This document shows positions 24,400 through 31,370 of a DNA stretch of 64,000 nucleotides, in pieces. A program made the position numbers and the translations under genes. The number at the start of each line of letters is the position of its first letter. Within the stretch, counting starts at the first letter, position 1. The DNA is from Bacteroidales bacterium (GTDB taxonomy: Bacteria > Bacteroidota > Bacteroidia > Bacteroidales > P3): NCBI GenBank assembly GCA_017479385.1, contig JAFVCE010000002.1, forward strand, positions 1-64,000, read 5' to 3'. Under the pieces are notes generated by a model. That model was not told the DNA's origin and did not search any database. It saw only the letters and a list, made by a program, of their open reading frames with translations.

Positions 24400-25377
24400 T
24401 TAATAGGATTTCTTGTTACGATAAAGCAGGTAGATAAACAGCGGTGCGCCGACGATGGCGGTAATGCTACCCACGGGCAACTCGGCCGGTTGGAGGAGGG
24501 TGCGCGAGGCGGTGTCGCACAGCAGCATGAAGAGCGCGCCGCCAATGAGCGAGCAGGGCACCACGCGGCGGTTGTCGGGTCCGCACACCAGCCTCATGCA
24601 GTGGGGCACAATGAGGCCCACAAAGCCTATCACGCCGCACGAGCTGACGGCAAAAGCCACCATCAGCGTGGTAGCCAACAGCAGCAAACGCTTTACGCGC
24701 TCGACCTCGACGCCGAGGCTGCGAGCCGTCTCGCTGCCAGCCAGCAGCAGGTTGAGGTCTTTGGCCAGATAGATAACCACAAACGAGCCCGCCAACACCA
24801 CCGGCAGCAGCAGCGCCACGTCGAACCACGACGATGAGGAGAAGCTGCCCATGGTCCAGAACACGATGCGCTCCATCTTGTCTTGGTGCAACACCATGAG
24901 GAAGGTAACCACGGCGCTGAGCAGCAGCGTGAGGCACACGCCGGTGAGGAGCAGGGTCGAGGTGTGGAGGCGGTTGCCGATGGCGGCCACGCGGTAGATG
25001 AGCCACACGGTGGCCAAAGCCGAGAGCAAGGCGGCGGCACCAATGCCCCAAGTGCTGTTTTCGAGCCCGGCCACGATGGCCACAGCGGCACCGAGCGAGG
25101 CACCACTCGAAACACCCAGCACGTAGGGGTCGGTCAGCGGATTGCGAAACACCGACTGGTAGGCCGCGCCACTCACCGAGAGGGCTGCGCCGACGAGTAT
25201 GGCCGTCACTATGCGCGGCAAGCGCAGGTTGACGAAGATGTCGCTCGACAGCAGGTCGGCAGGGGCAATCTTCACCACCCCAGCCAGCGAACTCCACACC
25301 ACGGCAGCCACCAGCAGCACCGAGAGCAGTGCTGGCAACCAAGCGTAGGGGCGCGATGTGCGAGTTGTTGGGGTCAT
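24400..25377 (-). CDS. FecCD/BtuC-type ABC transporter permease
   Basis: The 325-residue inner-membrane protein has about nine hydrophobic segments and FecCD family blocks: RLPRIVTAILVGAALSVSGAAYQSVFRNPLTDPYVLGVSSGASLG and, towards the end, SCGVIGFVGLIVPHCMRLVCGPDNRRVVP. It forms the homodimeric channel for import of iron chelates or cobalamin. Only the ATPase follows; no periplasmic binding protein or TonB receptor for this system is seen in the window, so those parts must be elsewhere. It lies 26 bp after dapB on the same strand. Confidence 0.93.
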   Translation of the reverse strand: MTPTTRTSRPYAWLPALLSVLLVAAVVWSSLAGVVKIAPADLLSSDIFVNLRLPRIVTAILVGAALSVSGAAYQSVFRNPLTDPYVLGVSSGASLGAAVAIVAGLENSTWGIGAAALLSALATVWLIYRVAAIGNRLHTSTLLLTGVCLTLLLSAVVTFLMVLHQDKMERIVFWTMGSFSSSSWFDVALLLPVVLAGSFVVIYLAKDLNLLLAGSETARSLGVEVERVKRLLLLATTLMVAFAVSSCGVIGFVGLIVPHCMRLVCGPDNRRVVPCSLIGGALFMLLCDTASRTLLQPAELPVGSITAIVGAPLFIYLLYRNKKSY

Positions 25378-25403
25378 GACGAGCGGGGTTGTTTATTCGT
25401 TAT

Positions 25404-26126
25404 CTAAGATTGAAGCATATCGTGCATAGTGAAGAAACCCTTGCGCGGCAGCAGGAATTCGGCGGCCAGTATGGCGCCGGCCGCCAGGCCGGCGCGCGAG
25501 TGGGCCTCGTGGCGCAGGGTGATGGTATCGGCCGGCGAGGTATAGGTAACCTCGTGTATTCCAGCCACTTCGCCCTCGCGAATGGAGCGAATGCGCAACA
25601 CGTCGGGCGACAGGGGCGAGCCGTCGTCGAGCGCCCACGACGACTTGGCGCCCGAGCGGTTCAAGATGTCGCTGGCCAAGCTGATGGCCGTGCCGCTCGG
25701 AGCATCGAGTTTATGGATGTGGTGGGTCTCGCTAATAGCCACGTCGTAGCCACCAATGCGCTCCATGAGCTCGGCCAAGCGGCGGTTGAGCTCGAACACC
25801 ACATTCATACCCATACTGAAATTCGAAGCCACAAAAAGCGACTTGCCATGTTCGCGGCAGCGCGAAGCCACTTCGGGCAGGTGGTCGTACCAACCCGTGG
25901 TGCCCACCACAGCCGGTAGGTCGAGGGCGAAACACTCGTCTATGTTGGCCAGCACCTCGTTGGGGAGCGAAAAGTCGATGGCTACGTCGCACTCGGCCAC
26001 CTCGTTGCGCAGGGCGGCCCAGTCGTCGCGACAGTCGACCACGGCGGCCACCTTGTGGCCTCGAGCCTCGGCGGCGGCAGCCACCTCGTGGCCCATACGC
26101 CCGTATCCAAGCAATGCTATCTTCAT
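25404..26126 (-). CDS. dapB: 4-hydroxy-tetrahydrodipicolinate reductase
   Basis: DapB reduces hydroxy-tetrahydrodipicolinate with NAD(P)H in the lysine and diaminopimelate pathway, which also supplies peptidoglycan precursors. The sequence has the nucleotide-binding start MKIALLGYGRMGHEVAA, VVGTTGWYDHL, the catalytic ETHHIHKLDAPSGTA and a GxxG-containing C-terminal domain with SRAGLAAGAILAAEFL. At 240 residues it is slightly shorter than E. coli DapB. The ATG at 26126 is used. A TACCTTTG box lies 40 bp upstream. Confidence 0.95.
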   Translation of the reverse strand: MKIALLGYGRMGHEVAAAAEARGHKVAAVVDCRDDWAALRNEVAECDVAIDFSLPNEVLANIDECFALDLPAVVGTTGWYDHLPEVASRCREHGKSLFVASNFSMGMNVVFELNRRLAELMERIGGYDVAISETHHIHKLDAPSGTAISLASDILNRSGAKSSWALDDGSPLSPDVLRIRSIREGEVAGIHEVTYTSPADTITLRHEAHSRAGLAAGAILAAEFLLPRKGFFTMHDMLQS

Positions 26127-26165
26127 AATATATTCAACTTCCAAAAAAGTTCAAAAAACAAAATG

Positions 26166-26173
26166 CAAAGGTA
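26166..26173 (-). promoter_or_regulatory. -7 promoter box for dapB and the ABC genes
   Basis: TACCTTTG on the minus strand matches TAnnTTTG, about 40 bp before the dapB ATG, with an A-rich run upstream. Confidence 0.55.
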
Positions 26174-26323
26174 CGAAAAAAAATCCAAACCTCAAAAAAA
26201 ACAAATAAACACCCCCTTCTGGGGCAGAAATGTATCGGGCGCAACAAACAAACAATCAAACTGTTAAACCATGAGACACACTTTTTCGTCAAAAAACTTT
26301 TTCCATAATTGAGAATAATTTAT

Positions 26324-26331
26324 TATCTTTG
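26324..26331 (+). promoter_or_regulatory. -7 promoter box for the zapA operon
   Basis: TATCTTTG followed by GCAG is a good Bacteroidota -7 element 35 bp before the coiled-coil gene. A -33 TTTG is not clear. Confidence 0.6.
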
Positions 26332-26365
26332 CAGACGCTTTTTATAATGTAATGCAGCAAAACCG

Positions 26366-26659
26366 ATGCTCGACCACGAAAGCACACTGGCCTCAATCGA
26401 AGCCAAACTACGCCAACTTGGCGACCAAGCCGCCCTCGACGGCAACACCGCAGCCGAAGCCCGCGACGCTCGCATTGCGCTCGAAAATACAATAAACGAA
26501 CAAAACATAACAATAAACAACCTAAAAGAAGAAAACAAATTATTAAAACAACAATGTGACGAATCGGCCCGCAGGGGCGACACCGCAGATATAAAACTCA
26601 GGATCAACCAGTTGATACGTATTATAGACAACAGTTTGAACGAGCTGGAACAAGACTAA
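26366..26659 (+). CDS. Small coiled-coil protein upstream of zapA (ZapB-like)
   Basis: The 97-residue protein is almost entirely helical with a heptad-like pattern (ALENTINEQNITINNLKEENKLLKQQCDE) and ends with a second short helix, IKLRINQLIRIIDNSLNELEQD. There is no signal peptide or enzymatic motif. It lies 45 bp upstream of zapA. Its size, coiled coil and position suggest a division-associated partner of ZapA, as ZapB is in Enterobacteria, but I see no direct sequence evidence for homology to ZapB. Confidence 0.7.
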   Translation: MLDHESTLASIEAKLRQLGDQAALDGNTAAEARDARIALENTINEQNITINNLKEENKLLKQQCDESARRGDTADIKLRINQLIRIIDNSLNELEQD

Positions 26660-26704
26660 AACACCAAAAATACGCACCCACACCAAAACCACCACAACAG
26701 AACC

Positions 26705-26998
26705 ATGGCAGAAGTCTCGACAACGGTAGGCATACTTGGCCGGAACTATAAGCTCCGCATAAGCGACGAAGAGCAGGAGAACCTGCTCCAGGCGGCAGAA
26801 CTCATAGACTCGCAGGCTCGCAGTTACGGCAAGCTCTACTCATACCAAGACCATCAAGACCTGCTGGCAATGGTGGCACTGACGCAGATAACCCAATTGG
26901 TCAAGATGCAAAACACGCTCAAAAACCGCGACGCCGAACTCGGCGCACGGCTCAAAGCCATCGACGACACACTGGACACTATCCTGCACCGAACCTGA
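26705..26998 (+). CDS. zapA: Cell division protein ZapA
   Basis: ZapA binds and bundles FtsZ at the division ring. The 97-residue protein shows the family's N-terminal domain (STTVGILGRNYKLRISDEEQENLLQAAELIDSQARS) and a C-terminal coiled coil (LAMVALTQITQLVKMQNTLKNRDAELGARLKAIDDTL). It follows the coiled-coil gene and is followed by a hairpin and a structured intergenic region before rny. Confidence 0.88.
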   Translation: MAEVSTTVGILGRNYKLRISDEEQENLLQAAELIDSQARSYGKLYSYQDHQDLLAMVALTQITQLVKMQNTLKNRDAELGARLKAIDDTLDTILHRT

Positions 26999-27002
26999 AA
27001 CA

Positions 27003-27030
27003 GTTTGTAAACTCAACACCATTTACAAAC
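27003..27030 (+). terminator. Hairpin directly after zapA
   Basis: GTTTGTAAA (27003-27011) pairs perfectly with TTTACAAAC (27022-27030) across a 10-nt loop, five bases after the zapA stop. There is no U-run behind it, so it could equally be the 5' hairpin of the RNA candidate that follows. Confidence 0.45.
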
Positions 27031-27143
27031 CGAGTCTGCTCATGGGTGGGTAAGCTGTATGGCCCAGACGCCCGGCGCTCAAATCCTACCTCATCAGAGT
27101 TTACCATAACTCCCGGAGGGTCGCGGTGCAGGATTAATTTTTG
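27031..27143 (+). ncRNA. Candidate structured RNA between zapA and rny (6S-like by position only)
   Basis: The 220-bp gap between zapA and rny has no convincing coding frame but several paired segments. GTCTG (27034-27038) can pair with CAGAC (27065-27069). AATCCT (27082-27087) can pair with AGGATT (27130-27135), enclosing GAGTT/AACTC (a 5-bp hairpin near 27098-27113) and a GC-rich stretch. A TTTTT run ends the segment at 27142. In many proteobacteria 6S RNA lies just downstream of zapA, which prompts the suggestion, but I cannot confirm a 6S fold. It could also be an attenuator or leader of rny. Confidence 0.4.
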
Positions 27144-27222
27144 AAGGATAAGCCTTATACCATCGGCCAACCCCGCAGCGACACCCCGACCTCCGTCACC
27201 CAACAACCAAACACCCAACACT

Positions 27223-28764
27223 ATGGTAATTGTATATATCCTTATCGGAATCATTGTCGGAGCAGGCGTAGCAGTTTGGCTCTCGACCTCTGTGATGCGC
27301 AACAAACTACTTGCCAAAAGCCAACAAGTACTCAAAGACGCCGAAGAGAAAGGCGAAGTCATCAAGAAAGAAAAAATACTCCAGGCCAAAGAGAAATACC
27401 TGCAAATGAAGAGCGAACACGACAAGCAGGTTAACGAACAAAACAACCGCTTGCGCGACGCCGAGCAGAAACTGAAACAGCGCGAAAACACCCTCAACCA
27501 GAAGGTTGGCGAACTGCAGAAGAAGAATGAAGAACTGAAAGGGGTGAGCGAAAAACTCAACGGCGAGATAGAGTCGCTCCACCGCCGCCAAGCCGAGGTC
27601 GAAAAGGTCTATAAAGACAGCGTGGCCAAACTCGAACACATTGCCGGCATGACCGCCGACGAGGCCAAGCAGCAACTCATCGAGTCGATGAAAGACGAAG
27701 CCCGCGCCGAAGCCAGCAACAGCATTATGGACATCGTCGAAGAGGCCAAAATAACAGCCAACGAACAGGCTCGCAAAATAGTAATCCAAAGCATACAACG
27801 CACCGCCACCGAGGCCGCCATCGAGAACACGGTGAGCGTCTTCAACCTCGAAAACGAAGAGGTAAAAGGCCGCATTATCGGCCGCGAAGGGCGCAACATA
27901 CGCACCCTCGAAAGCCTCACCGGCGTCGAAATCATCATCGACGACTCGCCCGATGCCATCATCATCAGCGGCTTCGACCCCGTGCGCCGCGAAATTGCAC
28001 GCCTCTCGCTCCACAAACTGGTCACCGACGGCCGCATACACCCCGCCCGCATCGAAGAGGTGGTGGCCAAAACACGCCGCCAAATCGAACAGGAAATCAA
28101 CGAGGTTGGCAAGCGCACATGCATCGACCTCGGCATTGTTAACATGAACCACGAGCTTATGCGCATGGTGGGCCGCATGAAATACCGCTCCAGCTACGGC
28201 CAAAACCTGCTGCAACACAGCCGCGAAGTGGCCAACTTGGCCGCCACCATGGCAGCCGAACTCGGCCTCAACCCCAAGCTGGCCAAACGCGCCGGCCTGC
28301 TTCACGACATTGGCAAGGTGCCCGAAACCGACCCCGAAACCCCACACGCAATCTTCGGTATGCACCTGGCCGAGAAATATAAGGAACACCCCGACGTTTG
28401 CAACGCCATTGGCTCTCACCACGACGAGATAGAGATGACCAACCTCATTTCGCCCATCATCCAGGTGTGCGACGCCATCAGCGGTGCCCGCCCCGGTGCC
28501 CGTCGCGAAGTGGTCGAGGCCTACATCAACCGCCTCAACAAGCTCGAAGAGATGGCCATGACCTACCCCGGAGTTGTCAAAACCTACGCCATCCAGGCCG
28601 GCCGCGAACTGCGCGTTATTGTGGGTGCCGACAAGATTGGCGACGTCGAGGCCACAAAGCTCAGCTACGACCTCTCGCGCCAAATCCAGAACGAGATGAC
28701 CTACCCCGGCCAAATCAAGGTCACCGTCATACGCGAAACACGTGCCATCAACTACGCCAAATAA
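27223..28764 (+). CDS. rny: Ribonuclease Y
   Basis: RNase Y is a membrane-anchored endoribonuclease that starts mRNA decay. The 513-residue protein has an N-terminal membrane helix ([19 protein letters not shown]), a long coiled coil (about residues 30-190), a KH RNA-binding domain ([26 protein letters not shown]) and an HD domain with [10 protein letters not shown] and the later SHHDE metal ligands. It ends in the conserved [20 protein letters not shown]. Length and layout are normal. lgt follows after 12 bp, so the two are likely cotranscribed. Confidence 0.97.
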   Translation: MVIVYILIGIIVGAGVAVWLSTSVMRNKLLAKSQQVLKDAEEKGEVIKKEKILQAKEKYLQMKSEHDKQVNEQNNRLRDAEQKLKQRENTLNQKVGELQKKNEELKGVSEKLNGEIESLHRRQAEVEKVYKDSVAKLEHIAGMTADEAKQQLIESMKDEARAEASNSIMDIVEEAKITANEQARKIVIQSIQRTATEAAIENTVSVFNLENEEVKGRIIGREGRNIRTLESLTGVEIIIDDSPDAIIISGFDPVRREIARLSLHKLVTDGRIHPARIEEVVAKTRRQIEQEINEVGKRTCIDLGIVNMNHELMRMVGRMKYRSSYGQNLLQHSREVANLAATMAAELGLNPKLAKRAGLLHDIGKVPETDPETPHAIFGMHLAEKYKEHPDVCNAIGSHHDEIEMTNLISPIIQVCDAISGARPGARREVVEAYINRLNKLEEMAMTYPGVVKTYAIQAGRELRVIVGADKIGDVEATKLSYDLSRQIQNEMTYPGQIKVTVIRETRAINYAK

Positions 28765-28776
28765 AACAACGCCGCC

Positions 28777-29640
28777 ATGCTACCGTTAGCAATCCATTGG
28801 AATGTAGACCCCATCATCTTCCATATCGGCTCGTTCGGGCTGCGATGGTACTCGCTCGGGTTCTTGCTGGCCTTCCTGCTGGGCTACTACCTACTGGGTA
28901 CCATGTTCCGACACGACAAGGTCGACACCAAGCTGCTCGACAGCCTGGTGGTATACCTCTTTCTGGCCATCCTCGTCGGCGCACGCTTGGGCCACTGCCT
29001 GTTCTACGAACCCGACTACTTCTGCACCTCCGCCCACTGGCCCGAGATTTTCTTGCCCTTCAACATCCAGACCGGCCAATTCACCGGCTACCAAGGACTG
29101 GCCAGCCACGGCGCTGCCATTGCCATCATCATTGCCCTGTGGCTCTACAACCGGCACTACCACCTCAACATACTGTGGATACTCGACCGCCTGGTTATCG
29201 TTGTAGCACTCGGCGGAGCCTTTATTAGGCTGGGCAACCTCTTTAACAGCGAAATCTACGGCTACGAGACCTCGCTCCCCTGGGGCTTCGTCTTCGAACG
29301 CAACGGCGAAACGGTGCCCAAACACCCGACACAACTATACGAGTCGCTGAGCTACTTCATTATCTTCGTTGTGAGCTACATAGCCTACCGCCGCCACGAC
29401 GGCAAGTTGCACAACGGCCGCCTCTTCGGGTGGTGGCTCGTGGCACTGTTCGGAATGCGCTTCCTCATCGAGTTCGTCAAAGAAGACCAAGTGGCATTCG
29501 AAGACGGCATGCTCTTCAACATGGGCCAACTGCTTAGCATTCCGTTCATTATAGGCGGACTGGCAATAGTTTGGCTATCGAAACACAATAAATTGCCCGA
29601 AACCACGTTTACTAATAATAAAAAGCAAGACAAAAAATGA
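28777..29640 (+). CDS. lgt: Prolipoprotein diacylglyceryl transferase
   Basis: Lgt adds diacylglycerol from phosphatidylglycerol to the lipobox cysteine of prolipoproteins in the inner membrane, serving the several lipoproteins in this window. The 287-residue protein has about seven membrane segments. Family blocks are FGLRWYSLGFLLAF near the start, ILVGARLGHCLFYEP, YQGLASHGAAIAII, and GAFIRLGNLFNSEIYG with the conserved Arg. HPTQLYESLSYF follows towards the end. Its stop overlaps the gpmA start by 4 bp (ATGA). Confidence 0.95.
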   Translation: MLPLAIHWNVDPIIFHIGSFGLRWYSLGFLLAFLLGYYLLGTMFRHDKVDTKLLDSLVVYLFLAILVGARLGHCLFYEPDYFCTSAHWPEIFLPFNIQTGQFTGYQGLASHGAAIAIIIALWLYNRHYHLNILWILDRLVIVVALGGAFIRLGNLFNSEIYGYETSLPWGFVFERNGETVPKHPTQLYESLSYFIIFVVSYIAYRRHDGKLHNGRLFGWWLVALFGMRFLIEFVKEDQVAFEDGMLFNMGQLLSIPFIIGGLAIVWLSKHNKLPETTFTNNKKQDKK

Positions 29641-30383
29641 AGACCCTCATCCTGATACGCCACGGCGAAAGCGAATGGAACAAACTGAACCTCTTTACGG
29701 GCTGGACCGACGTCGACCTGACCGAGGCCGGCGTAAAGGAGGCCTACGAGGCCGGCCTGCTGCTCAAAGCCGAAGGCTTCTGCCCCGAAATGTGCTTCAC
29801 GTCGTACCTCAAACGCGCCGTGAAAACCCTCAACCAGGTGCTCGACGCCATGAATATGGACTGGCTGCCGGTGCAAAAAAGCTGGCGCCTGAACGAGAAG
29901 AGCTACGGCGCTATTCAGGGACTGAACAAGGCCGACACGGCCGCCAAATATGGCGACGAGCAGGTGCTGCTTTGGCGCCGCTCGTTCGACGTGCAGCCGC
30001 CCGCGCTGGCTATGGACGACCCCCGCAGCCCACGCCAAGACCCACGCTACAACGAGATTGACGACTCGCACATACCCCTCACCGAAAGCCTGAAAGACAC
30101 CATCGAGCGCCTCCTGCCCTACTATCGCGGCACCATCCTGCCAGCTTTCGAAAAACACGACACACTGCTCGTCGTGGCCCACGGCAACTCGCTGCGCGGC
30201 ATTGTCAAGGAACTGAAAGGCATGAGCAACGACGAGATCATCAAGTTCAACCTGCCCACCGCCGTGCCCTACATCTTCACTTTCGACGACCAGATGAAGC
30301 TCGTCGGCGACCGCTTCCTCGGCGACCCCGACGCCATTGCCGCCAAAATGCAGAGCGTGGCCAACCAGGCCAAAAGGTCCTGA
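29637..30383 (+). CDS. gpmA: 2,3-bisphosphoglycerate-dependent phosphoglycerate mutase
   Basis: GpmA interconverts 3- and 2-phosphoglycerate in glycolysis and gluconeogenesis. The phosphohistidine motif is LILIRHGESEWNKLNLFTGW at the start. SYLKRAVKTLNQVLDAM, SWRLNEKSYGAIQGLNKADTA and the second histidine block VVAHGNSLRGIVKELKGMS follow. At 248 residues it is full length for the cofactor-dependent family. It overlaps lgt by 4 bp and is followed by a strong terminator at 30419, so it closes the operon. Confidence 0.97.
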   Translation: MKTLILIRHGESEWNKLNLFTGWTDVDLTEAGVKEAYEAGLLLKAEGFCPEMCFTSYLKRAVKTLNQVLDAMNMDWLPVQKSWRLNEKSYGAIQGLNKADTAAKYGDEQVLLWRRSFDVQPPALAMDDPRSPRQDPRYNEIDDSHIPLTESLKDTIERLLPYYRGTILPAFEKHDTLLVVAHGNSLRGIVKELKGMSNDEIIKFNLPTAVPYIFTFDDQMKLVGDRFLGDPDAIAAKMQSVANQAKRS

Positions 30384-30418
30384 TTTTTTCGGACAAAGAA
30401 CCACAAAGTATTTTTGCC

Positions 30419-30458
30419 AGGGTCTGCAAGACACGAGTCTTACAGACCCTACTTTTAT
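30419..30458 (+). terminator. Strong terminator after gpmA
   Basis: AGGGTCTG (30419-30426) pairs with CAGACCCT (30443-30450) and AAGAC with GTCTT inside it, separated by one C/A mismatch, with an ACGA loop. ACTTTTATTA follows. Confidence 0.85.
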
Positions 30459-30520
30459 TATAATAATTAGCTATCGCGAGGCCTCCTGGTGTGGGGGCCT
30501 GTCGGCACACGCTTCGTGTT

Positions 30521-30579
30521 AGGGAGGGGTTAGGGTCGTATTGAGGTCGAACAAGCATTGATATTCAAGCAGTTAGCAT
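30521..30579 (+). repeat. 11-bp repeat array between gpmA and the tRNA cluster
   Basis: The plus strand reads GGAGGGGTTAG, GGTCGTATTGA, GGTCGAACAAG, CATTGATATTC, then AAGCAGTTAGCA. It is a near copy of the array after thiN (23506-23556), 7 kb away. The rest of the 30384-30680 gap holds the gpmA terminator and no gene. Confidence 0.85.
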
Positions 30580-30679
30580 CCGAGCCAAAGGCGACACCTT
30601 GTGCTGCGCTTGCAGATGGTTGGTAATCAACGACTTGGATTGTTGCGCGTTGTGGTCCGAGAGCTGTTGGTTTGGGTAG

Positions 30680-30753
30680 TGACCCTGCTGCGATTCGAAC
30701 GCAGGACCTACTGCTTAGAAGGCAGTTGCTCTATCCAGCTGAGCTACGGGGCC
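30680..30753 (-). tRNA. tRNA-Arg (anticodon TCT)
   Basis: The minus strand folds into a full cloverleaf: acceptor GGCCCCG with CAGGGTC (one C/A mismatch), D-arm AGCTCAGCTGGATAGAGC, anticodon stem CTGCC..AGCAG around TCT, and T-arm CTGCG-TTCGAAT-CGCAG. CCA is not encoded. Confidence 0.95.
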
Positions 30754-30778
30754 GCGCACGGTTGTTTCTTTCCGTTTG

Positions 30779-30853
30779 TCGGGACACCCAGATTCGAACT
30801 GGGGATCTCCTGCTCCCAAAGCAGGCGCGATAACCGGACTTCGCTATATCCCG
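30779..30853 (-). tRNA. tRNA-Pro (anticodon TGG)
   Basis: The minus strand shows acceptor CGGGATA with a TGTCCCG 3' side, D-arm AGCGAAGTCCGGTTATCGC, anticodon stem-loop CCTGC-TTTGGGA-GCAGG and T-arm CCCAG-TTCGAAT-CTGGG. It is 25 bp from the tRNA-Arg gene. CCA is not encoded. Confidence 0.95.
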
Positions 30854-30873
30854 TGTGTTTGGTTCAAAAAAAA

Positions 30874-30910
30874 GCTGAAAATTGAGTACATTTGCGGAGT
30901 TCAATTTTCA
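30874..30910. other. AT-rich inverted repeat between tRNA-Pro and tRNA-Ser
   Basis: TGAAAATTGA (30874-30883) is the exact inverse complement of TCAATTTTCA (30901-30910). It may mark processing or be a remnant of a short mobile repeat; related ATTGA/TCAAT-rich inverted repeats occur at 46502-46579. Confidence 0.4.
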
Positions 30911-30920
30911 ACTTTAGTTT

Positions 30921-31011
30921 TGGCGGAGAAGGGGGGATTCGAACCCCCGGTACCCTAATCGAGTACGACAGTTTAGCAAACTGTTGGTTTCAGCCACTCA
31001 CCCACCTCTCC
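30921..31011 (-). tRNA. tRNA-Ser (anticodon GCT)
   Basis: The minus strand shows acceptor GGAGAGG pairing with CTTCTCC, a class II long variable arm (GTACTCGATTAGGGTAC), anticodon stem-loop CAGTT-TGCTAAA-CTG with GCT, and T-arm GGGGG-TTCGAAT-CCCCC. Unlike its neighbours it encodes CCA, at 30921-30923. It is first in the three-tRNA cluster. Confidence 0.95.
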
Positions 31012-31071
31012 GTGAATTTAGCTCTGCGATTTCTCGGAGCGCCTGCGCGCCCCTGCGAGCGAAATCGGGTG

Positions 31072-31102
31072 CAAAGATACTAACTTTTTCCGACATGGCA
31101 AA
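31072..31102 (-). promoter_or_regulatory. Promoter of the Ser-Pro-Arg tRNA cluster
   Basis: On the minus strand TTTG (31099-31102) is followed after exactly 19 bp by TATCTTTG (31072-31079), a textbook Bacteroidota -33/-7 pair, about 60 bp before tRNA-Ser. Confidence 0.8.
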
Positions 31103-31300
31103 ATTTTTTTTCTTTTTCGTGGCCTACAAACCTCGTTACCGTCCGGCCCCGATGTCCACAAATTGCTATTTATCAACGGTTTGCGCACACCTCCAAGTCT
31201 GCGATATTTTGAAATTTTTCGTTGCCCATGGGCAACGAAAAGCCATGTTGGGGATTGAAAATCGAGCGCTAAAAAACTAAAATTGAGGCTTGTTAATAAT

Positions 31301-31333
31301 CCGCGGCGGGCGGCCAAAGGCCGCCCGCCGCGG
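31301..31333. terminator. Perfect 15-bp all-GC hairpin
   Basis: CCGCGGCGGGCGGCC pairs perfectly with its inverse complement across an AAA loop. It lies 38 bp past the C69 peptidase stop on the minus strand, where ATTATTAAC follows, so a terminator is likely. The rest of the 31012-31371 gap holds the tRNA promoter and no gene. Confidence 0.6.
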
Positions 31334-31370
31334 GTGGTGTTTGCGGACCCGAAAGAATGGCCTGCCGCGG

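Noticed and set aside
13105-26126. Prophage or integrated element in the minus-strand block
   Set aside because: All genes are ordinary housekeeping or envelope genes in tight operons, with no integrase, attachment repeat or structural phage gene.
27307-28713. Long antisense open frame of 468 codons opposite rny
   Set aside because: It is a shadow of the rny coding frame caused by GC-rich codon use; its translation is low-complexity Gly/Val/Ala/His/Phe sequence.
30584-30679. Small plus-strand open frames overlapping the tRNA cluster
   Set aside because: They run through tRNA genes and their promoter and have no start signals or recognisable product.
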